The translations under genes and the position numbers were made by a program. The notes beneath the pieces were generated by a model. The model was not told the DNA's origin and searched no databases. It was given only the letters and a program-made list of their open reading frames with translations. A stretch of 64,000 nt of DNA from Myxocyprinus asiaticus (Eukaryota > Chordata > Actinopteri > Cypriniformes > Catostomidae), in NCBI RefSeq assembly GCF_019703515.2, contig NC_059348.1, forward strand, positions 26,938,656 to 27,002,655. The letters run 5' to 3'. This document shows positions 54,642-64,000 of this stretch, in pieces. Positions within the stretch are counted from its first letter, which is position 1, and each line of letters opens with the position of its first letter.

Positions 54642-56397
54642 GCAATTGCGTTTTTAAACAATTAGGTTTAAGGTTTAGGCTAGAGAGGTTGGTTATGTTT
54701 ATTTAAATCTTGATAGAGTATTAACCTTAAAATCCTCATCTGTTTTTCATCTCACATTTGCTTTTTATGATACCGTTGGTTAGGTTTATGGTTTAGGGTA
54801 CGGAGGTTAAAAACCTCATCTGTTTGGGAGAACATTTAACTTGCTGGTAACACTTTGCAATAAGGTTCCATATGTTAACATTAGTTAATGCAGGAGTCGC
54901 CAAACTACGGCCCACGGGCCGAATAGAGCCTTGCGAAATGTTTTGACCGGACTGCACTGGAAGCGTGAGACTGCTTTGGTGGCTTTTCATGCCTTTAAGA
55001 CTGAAGTCCAAGTGTTTTTAACTGCCCATTCTTTAATAACAGTTCCTTTGCAAAGCTTGAATCATATTATGACTGTTCACAAGCAATTCGCGCTGACATG
55101 AGCTGGAAAAACCACACACACATAGTCCAAAGCACGGTGAAACAGGACACTCACACAAAGGTGCACTGAGGTGCAGATCGCCAGAAAGGCACCCAAACGG
55201 TTGATCAAACAACAAAAGTGCCTTTACGTTTTTTTATTGAAACTTGTCTGGTTGTAAAGAGCAACGTCTCTAGTTTTGTTTGATATGTTGCTTTAAAAAA
55301 TGCATTAATTTTTAGTGCGTCAGCACGCTGATAAACATGAAGTCCACATTTGTGGATTTGGGACATTATTCCCTCAAAAGATGAAAAAACATGTTAGTTA
55401 TTTTGAATAACTTTCAACATAAACAATCTGTGGGTCATTTTGCTTCATTTTAATATACATTTTGTTATTTTATTTTGTTATCACTGTACAATATGGTTCT
55501 ATTCATTAACATTAGTAAATGCATTCCCATATATTCACAATGCATTTTCACATTGAGAATGAACAGGTTCATCCAAAAGCTGAAAAATGTTGCTTCCAGA
55601 GGATTTATATGGAGTTAGGATGAAAATAAGGTGCATTTCAAACTGTTCTGAGATCAGTGCAGACAGACAGCACACTAGAAGTTAAGTCATTCACTAAATA
55701 GGGAGCAAGAGAGCAAGGGTGCATTCTATAGCTTTCTATGCAGCTAAGTGCATTCACTCCTAAAAAAAAACCTGACCAAAAGTAGCTTGATATTATTTAA
55801 AATTATTTAAAACACAACTTAGTCCCACTGCAAATATGTGGACATTAATTTTTAGGAAAAGTATTTGGTCTAGAAAAAAAAAAACTTTTGTTTTGCTTGT
55901 TTATTAGGTGCTACTAGTTACAAATCAAAAGGGAAATGGAAAATGCAAACAGCAGTCACACTCGGGTCTGAGGAGTTTAAGATTCTATTTTAAGATTTTA
56001 TTTATTATTTATTTTTAGGCATACATTGTTAACAGAGAAGCTAATGAAAAGGTTAAATTATAGCAATATTTTTCCATATAAATATAGATCACTGATTACA
56101 TTTTTACAGATACAGGTCTCATCCACAGGGCCTAGTGAGGAGGATAAGAGATCTCAGAATGTTTTGCTAATTGTAGAGAAACCATTGGCTCATTAAAATT
56201 ATATTCTTGCATAAGTTGCATACAGTATTTGGACCCAAATAATTATATAATGGTTTAAAAATATACTTTTAAACTTTTTAAAAAATATTGAAAAGAACAT
56301 GTTTTAGTAAAAATCTTGTTTTGACTGACAAGAGAACATTTAACTTATTTTGTAACCATTTTGAAGGTCAAATCCAAAGGTGTTCTACTTCATTAAA
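54642..56397. other. Repeat fragments and unrecognised DNA
   Basis: At 54842-54895 and 55485-55535 are two pieces of a dispersed repeat (ggtaacactttgcaataagg, ttaacattagttaatgc). The first is broken at 54892 by caggagtcgccaaactacgg and a ggcccacgggccg block, which resemble an hAT left end; no right end was found. The remainder to 56397 shows nothing identifiable. Confidence 0.4.
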
Positions 56398-56546
56398 AAG
56401 TCAGAATAATAGTAGAGAATTATTTATTTCAGATTTTAAGTTTACATAAACCTTAGCCAAATACATTTCAATTCTGTTTTTCACAATTATTGGCATTTAA
56501 TCTTAGAAAACATTCCAGGTCAGTTAGGATCACTACTTTACTTTAA

Positions 56547-58348
56547 AGGAAAAGTTCACCCAAAAATTAAAATTTGCGGATAATTTTTTCACCCTCAGGC
56601 CATCCAAGATGTATCCGAGTTTCTTTCTTCATCAAAACAGTTTTTGACAGTCCAAAATGCATATTTAGGGTGCATAAAAATAATCCACACGACAAATAAA
56701 GTACTTCTGAACCCAAACGATTGATTATTTTTAGAAACAAAACAATACTTATATACTTTTTAACTACAAATGTTCACTTCCATACATCTCTGTGACGCGT
56801 GCTCATGAGAGGGATGACATAAGCTCGTTGGTAAGATCACGCGTCACGTGGAGGAGTCAGGAAGCACGTCATTGTTTACAAGAGGAGCGCTGTACAAAAG
56901 TTTAATTGTCTTTGCTGTAGATTTGTATTTGTATAAGTGTATTGTTCAAAATAGTCATTTGGCATGTGTATCCTGGATGCTTCAACCTTCAGAAACCCCC
57001 CAAAAAATGCACGTCAGGAAAAATATTTACTTTTCATTGATTGCCTATACATGATCATGAGTGATTGAATCTTTGGCTTATCGCGCTGAACCTGGATATC
57101 AGTACACCCCTACATTCTCTCAAATATTGGAAGGTGTGCAGTGAACATTTTACCCCTGAGGATTTCAGACCATCGAAAGAAACAAAGTGTCAATATCTGA
57201 ATTAATCGGCTCTGCCCGTGCTGTTTTTCCAGCGAACTCAGGTATGTGTGAAAACTTTGTCATTGTCACGACTCCCTCGGGCTCTGCACCTCCCTCAGCA
57301 CTCCGCTCCTCATCACCCGATTTGTAATTCACCGCACCTACACTCAATTCACTCGCTCATCACTGCCAGCATAAATAACTCACATTCACGCCACTTCACT
57401 GTCAAGTCTCACGCGAAGGACTCTAGTTTGACCGTGCTGCTCTCACGCAGTGTTTATTTACCTGTCTGTATTTGCTCTTGATCTTCATCGATATCTGTTT
57501 AGAATTTACCCTGCTGTTTCGCCTGTTACCTCTTCTTCAGTTCTGTGAACTTTAAACCCTGTGAATCCCTTTTCAGTTTGTGAAGCTTCTCTTCTGTGTG
57601 ATATCACCTGTACCATTGATCTCACTGTGTAAACCCAGTAAATCCTGTGAATCTCAGTAAATTCTCTCACACTTGGTTTCACAAACTACAACTTGTGTGG
57701 CTTGAATTCCTGACAATCATATAGCCTATATATGTCAGCTAAAGAAAAAGCACAAGTAGATAACACAATGGCATTGCTATGAAATAAAGGATGGTTATTT
57801 ACTGCAGTAATGTTTTTTTGTTTTTTGTATTATTATTATTTGGAAATTATTTTTTTTAATTTTATTTTATATTGTTCTGAAATTGTTTTGGACTGTGAAC
57901 GGCACTTGGTCTGTGCTCTGTGCAAGTTTCTATTGTAAACAATGATGCGCTTCCTGACTCCTACTCCACGTGACGCGTGACCTTACCAACGAGCTTATGT
58001 CATCCCTCTCATGAGCGCGCGTCACAGAGATGTACGGAAGTGAACATTTGTAGTTACAAAATATATAAGTATTGTTTTGTTTCTAAAAATTATCAATCGT
58101 TTGGGTTCAGAAGAACTTTATTTGTCGACTGGAGTCATGTGGATTATTTCGATGCACCCTAAATATGCATTTTGGACCATCAAAGAAATTAAGTACATTC
58201 ACTTGCATTGTTTAGAGGAGGAGGCCAGAAATGAAATCCTAAAAGTCTTAAATTCTGTTTTGATGAAGAAAGAACCTCAGATACATCTTGGATGGCCTGA
58301 GGGTGAGTAAATTATCAGCACATTTTAATTTTTGGGTGAACTATTCCT
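56547..58348. mobile_element. TTAA-site (Kolobok-like) element with long inverted repeats and THAP remnant
   Basis: Perfect TTAA duplications at 56543-56546 and 58349-58352 flank termini aggaaaagttcacccaaaaa and tttttgggtgaactattcct. The inverted arms are over 300 bp (for example gagagggatgacataagctc against gagcttatgtcatccctctc). The uninterrupted target is visible in the other Tc1 copy at about 20250, which confirms the insertion point. At about 57127-57235 a plus-strand frame retains the second half of a THAP finger (KVCSEHFTPEDF, then SARAVFPANS) ending at a donor-like cag|gtatgt. A solo LTR occupies 57264-57715. Confidence 0.87.
57264..57715 (+). mobile_element. Solo LTR inside the TTAA element
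   Basis: The segment begins TGTCACGACTCCCTCGGG and ends GAATTCCTGACA. Flanks gtcat (57259-57263) and atcat (57716-57720) are a 5-bp duplication with one mismatch. The start TGTCACG is shared with the solo LTR at 13026-13508. The initiation region includes a TATA-like cataaataac near 57370. It has no internal coding region. Confidence 0.75.
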
Positions 58349-58449
58349 TTAAGCATGTGAAATGTCTGAACAATAGTAGAGAGAATGATTTATTTCAGCT
58401 TTTATTTCTTTCATCACATTCCCAGTGGATCAGAAATTTACATATGCTG

Positions 58450-58896
58450 TTAATATTTGGTAGCATTGCCTTTAAATTGTTTAACTTGGGTCAAATATTT
58501 TGGGTAGCCTTCCACAACCTTCTCACAATAAGTTGCTGGAATTTTGGCCCATTCCTCCAGACAAAACTGGTGCATCTGAGTCAAGTTTGTAGGCCTCCTT
58601 GCTCGCACACACTTTTTCAGTTCTGCCCACAGATTTTCTATCGGACTGAGGTCAGGGCTTTGTGATGGCCACTCCAATACCTTGACTTTGTTGTCCTTAA
58701 GCCATTTTGCCACAAATTTGGAGGCATGCTTGGGGTCATTGTCCATTTGGAAGACCCATTTGCGAACAAGCTTTAACTTCCTGGCTGATGTCTTGAGTTG
58801 TTGCTTCAATATATCAACATAATTTTCCTTCCTCATTATGCCATCTATTTTGTGATGTACACCAGTCCCTCCTGCAACAAAGCCCCCCCACAACAT
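58450..58896 (-). pseudogene. Tc1 transposase, C-terminal catalytic half
   Basis: The open frame contains MLWGGFVAGGTGVHHKIDG, then [20 protein letters not shown] with the second catalytic Asp, then SQSPDLSPIENLWAELKK with the catalytic Glu at the DD34E spacing, and ends GNATKY before a TAA stop. It is the best preserved part of the IR/DR transposase in the window. The N-terminal half is separated by stops and by the hAT insertion (the first residues, VDLHKSGSSLGAISKWLKV, are at 60970-60900). Confidence 0.9.
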
Positions 58897-59316
58897 GGTG
58901 CTGCCACCCCCATGCTTTACGGTTGGGATGGCGTTCTTCAGCTTTCAAGCCTCACCCTTTTTCCTCCAAACATAACAAAGGTCATTATAGCCATTTTGTT
59001 TCATCAGACCAGGGGACATTTCTCCAAAAAGTAAGATCTTTGTCCCCATGTGCACTTGCAAACTGTAGTCTAGCTTTTTTATAGAGTTTTGGAGCAGTGG
59101 CTTCTTACTTGCTAAGCAGCCTTTCAGGTTATGTTGATATATGACTCATCTTACTGTGGATATAGATACTTGTCTACCTGTTTTCTCCAGCATCTTCACA
59201 AGGTCCTTTGCTGTTGTTCTGGGATTGATTTGCACTTTTCACACCAAACTACGTTCATCTCTATGAGACAGAATGCGTCTCCTTCCTGAGCAGTATGATG
59301 GCTGTGTGGTCGCATG

Positions 59317-60861
59317 TAGGGATGCAACTAACGATTATTTTGATAATCGACTAATGTAACGATTATTAGAACGATTATTCGACTATTCGGGCGATTATTG
59401 CAACGATTAATCATTAGCTCTAAACTGACTATTCAGCTTGTGCCCCGACTTAAAAGGTTGTATTAAACATGCTTGCTAACAATAAAGAGGACAAAATCAT
59501 CTTTTAAAAATACCTCTAAATGACATTCACTGAATTAAAGGGAAAAAACACTTTTTATTATGTTTAATTCAGTAAAAATGTCACTACAAAAAAAATCCTA
59601 TTGTTATCAAGTGTATTTGTCTTTTTTTCCCCATTTAAAATTGTCTAAAAATCCTTAAAACAAGATATATTTACTTAAAGTAACATTTAGACTTGCTTTA
59701 AGAGAATTTATCTTAAATATAAGTGTGATTTGTATATAAGTGTATTTTTTCACTTGGTTATACTTCTGCACATGCAGTAAAGACACTTATATTCAAAATC
59801 TATTCTCTAAAAGCAAGTCTAAATATCTTATATGCTGCTTCTCAGGTGAATGCATCTTTTTTTAAAGGATTTTTAGATATTTTAAAATATTTGTATTTTT
59901 AGGTAATTGGTACTGTTTACCAACATTCTCAGGTAAAAAAAGAAAAAAAAAAAAAGAAAAAGAAAATATATTATTCTGCAGTATAGCTGCTAAAGTAAAT
60001 GTACATTGTTTTAAAGGAGTTTTAGATATTTATATTGGAAAACAAGCCAAAACAAAAACAAATACAAATTTTTTTTTTTTTTTTTTTTTTGCAGTGTTTA
60101 ATGGGGCGAAGACTTCACTCTCTCACCTTTTTGTTCACTTCAATCCATCTTTAACTCACAAAAAACAAACTCTCTCTTATTAATAAAGCTGCGTTTTGCC
60201 AATTTTCTTCATGATAAGAAATGCACAGTGACATATACTATGATTCAATAAGTTGCCATCGTGTTATAATCTAGCTGCTTTAGGGCACGCCCTCGAGGGA
60301 TGAGCGTCCCCGCAACAGAGTGTACCTCAGCCGGGTGCAGTTTCAATCTCTCCCCCTTAGATCGGTAGACTTCGTGCAACTCATAGAAAAGGCGCTGACC
60401 GCACAGAGAAATGCCAGTTTCCTTATCATTTTAAGTTTAATAAAGCTATAACGCATTAAATAGAAATGTATTAAAGATGTAACGCTGGGGTGTTTCCTTT
60501 AAAGATGCTCGACACGTAAGTTTTGCTTAAGCTGAGCGTCGGCTCCTGCTCTGCTTATTCCACAACAAGAGCGCTTCTGTATTTACTTATTTTATATTTT
60601 TGCATTATAATTCCCTCATACTTTGCGATCTACATCACCTGAAGCTGTTTGGAAAGTTTAGTGTGCGTCTGGACTGTGAGATGTTTTCTTCCTCTCCTCA
60701 GTCAGGCACGAGCTGCAGTGCTGCTCTTGTGTGAAATCATTAGAGTTTCATATGATCTTATGTTACGTTAAGATCAAACGACTTTTCAACAACGAAAATT
60801 TTTGTCGACAATTTTCTATTGTCAATGTTGTCGATAACGTCGACTAATCGTTTCAACCCTA
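59317..60861. mobile_element. hAT-type element inserted in the Tc1 transposase
   Basis: Ends TAGGGATGCAACTAACGATT and CTAATCGTTTCAACCCTA are flanked by gtcgcatg (59309-59316) and gtcccatg (60862-60869), an 8-bp duplication with one difference. The uninterrupted site is present in the other Tc1 copy (ggtgtttatac/catgggaccacgcagcc at 19350-19385). The interior has no transposase; it contains A- and T-runs near 59945 and 60070. Confidence 0.9.
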
Positions 60862-61212
60862 GTCCCATGGTGTTTATACTTGTGTACTATTGTTTGTACA
60901 GATGAACGTGGTACCTTCAGCCATTTGGAAATTGCTCCCAAGGATGAACCAGACTTGTGGAGGTCCACTTTTTTTTTTTTTTTCTGAGGTCTTGGCTGAT
61001 TTCTTTTGATTTTCACGTGATGTCAAGCAAAGAGGCACTGAGTTTGAAGGTAGGCCTTAAAATACATCCACAGGTACACCTCCAATTCAGTACACCTCCT
61101 ATCAGAAGCTAATTGGCTAAATGTCTAAAGGCTTGACATAATTTTCTGTAATTTTCCAAGCTGTTTAAAAGCACAGTTAACTTTTAAGCACAGTTAACTT
61201 AAAAGCACAGTT

Positions 61213-61311
61213 AACTTTTTGGTGTAGTTGCTCGGAACTGCACCCAAGTCTTTCACCCACTGTTGCACTTGTGTCCATGGTTGAGTGACAATAAAGGGAT
61301 TTGATTTGATT
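61213..61311 (+). mobile_element. Very short L2 LINE 3' tail insertion
   Basis: The 95-bp segment (gttgctcggaactgcaccca, then caataaagggatttgatttg) is the L2 3' terminus. It interrupts the Tc1 inner repeat between gcacagttaactt and tatgtaaacttctggcccac, contiguous in other copies. It is an extreme 5'-truncated retrotransposition. Confidence 0.75.
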
Positions 61312-61403
61312 ATATGTAAACTTCTGGCCCACTGGAATTGTGATATAGTCAATTAAAAGTGAAACAATCTGTCTGTAAACAGTTGTTGGAAAAATTACTC
61401 ATG

Positions 61404-64000
61404 ATGGCACCGTGGATGGCTGCCTCAGCGTGGAGCGCTCCTGTTGTTTTGTTGTTTTTGTTTGTTTGTCCTGTGTTTAGTAATCTTTTTCCAGTCAGTT
61501 TTACCAGAGACGAACTGCTGAACATTTGACAGCATATACCAGACAATATTTTCCCAGTTTTTGAATATTCAGACGTTTTGGTGTGGATTTCGAACAGCGC
61601 TGCCGAGTATTCACTTAGCGAATCTCCGCTCTCTTCCTAACAAAACGGACGAACTACATCTCCTCACCCACACAAACAAGGACTCTTCAACCTCTGCTGC
61701 CTTGTGCTTCACAGACACCTGGCTGAGTGAAGCCATTCCGGACAGCGCGTTACATCTGCCGGGCTTTCAGCTGTTCAGAGCGGATCGCATCGCGGAGTTA
61801 ACAGGGAAAACGAGAGGCGGTGGAACATGCTTTTACATCAATGAAAGTTGGTGTAAAGATGTAACAACGTTAAAGAGGATGTGCTGTCCTAATTTGGAAG
61901 CGCTCTTTATTAACTGTAAGCCTTTCTACTCGCCGCGGGAGTTTTCCTCGTTTATCCTGGTGAGTGTGTATATCACACCAAATGCGTGTTTGAACACAGT
62001 GCTGCAGCAGCTGGCTGATCAAATCACAGACACAGAACAACAATACCCGGACTCAGTTATTATTATTCTTGGGGATTTTAACCAAGCAAATCTCACACGT
62101 GAACTGCCCAAATACAAACAGCACATTTCATGCCCCACCAGAGACAGGAACATACTGGATCATTGTTACACAACAATAAAGGATGCATATCGCTCTGTCC
62201 CTAGAGCAGCTTCGGGACTCTCTGATCACTGTCTGGTTCATCTTCTTCCAACCTACAGGCAGAAATTAAAATCAACCAAGCCTGTATTAAGGACTGTGAA
62301 GAGATGGACCAATGAAGCAGAGCGGGAACTACAAGCCTGCTTCGATTGCACGGATTGGAGTGTTTCTGAGGCTGCAGCCACAGACCTGGACGAGCTCACA
62401 TATACTATTACATCATATATAAGTTCCTGTGAGGATATGTGCATTCCTACTAGGACTTATTTAAAGTTCTACAATGACAAACTGTGGTTTACAGCAGAGC
62501 TCAGGAAGCTTCGTCAGGCCAAAGAGGATGCTTACAGGGGTGGGGATAAAGTCTTGTACAATCAGGCCAGGAACACACTGAACAAGGATATCAGAGTGGC
62601 TAAAAGAAGATACTCTGAGAAGCTGAAAAACAAGTTTTCAGCTAACGACCCTGCATCAGTGTGGAGTGGCATGAAACAACTCACAAATTACAGGACTCCT
62701 ACCCCCAACCCTGTAGGGAACCAACAACTGGCTGATGACCTGAATGTGTTCTACTGCAGATTTGAAAGGCCCAATCTCACACCCCACACCCAGTCTGACC
62801 TTCACTTCACACAAACATCAACACCTCCTGCAACCCCCCTCCTCCCCCTCCTGCTACTCAACCTGCACTTAAGATCTGTGAAGATGATGTGAGCCGCGTC
62901 TTTCGGAAACAAAAGACGAGGAAAACTTCAGGCCCAGATGTCGTCTCACCAGCGTGTCTTCGATTCTGTGCTAACCAGCTGGCCCCCATCTTCACACAGA
63001 TCTTCAATAGATCACTGGAGCAGTGTGAAGTCCCATGCTGCTTCAAACGCTCAATAATTACTCCTGTCCCAAAGAAACCAAAAATCACAGGACTTAATGA
63101 CTACACACCTGTCGCCCTGACATCTGTGGTCATGAAATCATTTGAGAGACTGGTGTTGGCCCACCTGAAGAACATCACTGGACCCTTTCTAGATCCCCTT
63201 CAATTTGCTTATCGAACAAACAGGTCTGTGGATGATGCAGTCAACATGGGATTGCATCATATCCTGCAACATCTGGACAGACCAGGGACATATGCAAGGA
63301 TCCTTTTTGTGGACTTCAGTTCGGCTTTCAACACCATCATCCCAGCTATACTCCAGAATAAATTACACCAACTCTCTGTTCCCATGTCTATCTGTCAGTG
63401 GATTACCAGCTTTCTGACGGACAGGCAGCAGCTTGTGAGACAGGGGAAACTCACTTCTAGCACCTGTACAATCAGCACTGGTGCCCCCCAGGGATATATG
63501 CTCTCCCCACTACTCTTCTCCCTCTACACCAATGACTGCATCGCCAAGGACCCCTCTGTCAAGCTCCTGAAGTTTGCAGACAACACCACTGTCATCGGCC
63601 TCATCCGAGATGACGATGAGTCTGCATACAGAAGGGAGGTTGAACAGCTGGCTGTCTGGTGCAGTCAAAACAACCTGGAGCTGAACACGCTCAAGATGAT
63701 AGTGGACTTTAGGAGGAACACCCCAACACTGACCCTCCTCACCATTCTAAACAGCACTGTGGCAGCAGTGGAGTCATTCAGGTTCATGGGCACTACCATC
63801 TCACAGGACCTGAAGTGGGAGACCCACATTGACTCCATTGTGAAAAAGGCCCAGCAGAGGTTGTACTTCCTTCGCCAGCTGTGGAAATTCAACCTGCCAC
63901 AGGCGCTGCTGATACAGTTTTACTCAGCAGTCATTGAGTCTGTCCTCTGCACTTCAGTAACTGTCTGGTTTGGTTCAGCTATGAAATCAGACATCAGAAG
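61404..64000 (+). pseudogene. L2/CR1-type LINE, near complete 5' end, runs off the window
   Basis: L2 LINEs encode an APE-type endonuclease and reverse transcriptase. A start at 61404 (MAPWMAASAWSAPVVLLFLF, hydrophobic) leads to a TGA after FTRDELLNI. The frame 61561-62892 covers the endonuclease: LANLRSLPNKTDEL, CFTDTWLS, VIIILGDFNQANL and GLSDHCLVHL. It continues into the linker (ARNTLNKDIRVAKRRYSEKL). A frameshift in a C-rich run near 62840 precedes the RT: SGPDVVSPACL, VPKKPKITGLNDY, FVDFSSAFNTIIP and GAPQGYMLSPLLFSLYTND. The active site reads FADN where the family has FADD. The antisense copy at 24953-27012 is a relative. The last bases are still coding (TVWFGSAMKSDIR), so the 3' end lies beyond 64000. 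Confidence 0.9.

Larger units (their letters stand above)
56398..61403 (-). mobile_element. IR/DR Tc1 element, antisense, broken by four insertions
   Basis: This is the same family as 18857-20375 in reverse orientation. The low end (ccttagccaaatacatttc, then cagttaggatcactacttta) and the stretch from 58353 (gcatgtgaaatgtctgaaca to catcacattcccagtggatc) are one terminal repeat split by a TTAA element. The transposase lies at 58450-61000. The other terminal repeat (actggaattgtgatatagtc, aaacagttgttggaaaaatt) is cut at 61403 by the L2 LINE. Further insertions are an hAT (59317-60861) and an L2 tail (61213-61311). The outermost bases at 56398-56445 are rearranged. Confidence 0.85.

Noticed and set aside
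46538..64000. Missing vipr1 signal peptide and first ectodomain exons
   Set aside because: Looked for a C-x-W-D-N-x-x-CWP type exon on the minus strand and found none by eye; probably outside the window, though a short exon could have been missed.

Overview
This window is nuclear DNA from a teleost fish, most likely a cyprinid. The signs are spliced vertebrate genes with canonical GT/AG introns, an AT-rich background, and a dense load of fish-type transposons: hAT, Tc1/mariner, TTAA-site Kolobok-like elements, L2 and L1-type LINEs, DIRS retrotransposons, solo LTRs and a tRNA-derived SINE. Nothing prokaryotic is present: no operons and no CRISPR array.

Two host genes are recognisable, both on the minus strand. 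vipr1 (VIP/PACAP receptor 1, a class B1 GPCR) is represented by ten exons between 46537 and 14448. They run from the end of the extracellular hormone-binding domain through all seven transmembrane helices to the stop codon. The signal peptide and first ectodomain exons were not found and probably lie beyond 64000. All phases and splice sites agree, yet three residues of the class B central polar network differ from the family. Downstream lies the BTB exon of zbtb47 (5622-6912), which has an in-frame stop, a frameshift and no in-frame ATG and so looks like a pseudogene. The VIPR1-ZBTB47 neighbourhood is also found in mammals, which supports both calls.

Almost everything else is mobile DNA, much of it nested. 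1-3.1 kb: one hAT inside another. 3.1-13.5 kb: SINEs, fold-back TTAA elements, simple repeats and a solo LTR around zbtb47. 14.4-21 kb: seven vipr1 exons with a Sleeping-Beauty-like Tc1 element, an L2 tail and a MITE in the introns. 21.2-28.1 kb: a nest of a MITE, a TTAA element, an hAT, a THAP-bearing Kolobok-like element and two LINEs. 29.1-37.2 kb: an 8.1-kb hAT holding a degraded DIRS copy. 37.2-40.7 kb: a TTAA element holding another hAT, which in turn holds a SINE and an hAT transposase fragment. 41.2-44.3 kb: a nearly intact Tc1 and an hAT. 46.9-52.6 kb: an hAT holding a DIRS element with its inverted terminal repeats and internal complementary region. 53.8-54.6 kb: an LTR, primer-binding site and coding-like 30-bp minisatellite. 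56.4-64 kb: a Tc1 element interrupted by a TTAA element (itself carrying a solo LTR), an hAT, an L2 tail and a near-full-length L2 LINE that runs off the window.

Eight hAT insertions have legible 8-bp target-site duplications. Several TTAA insertions have legible TTAA duplications, one confirmed against the uninterrupted sequence in a second Tc1 copy in this window. The vipr1 introns are thus mostly transposon sediment, while the exons remain intact.
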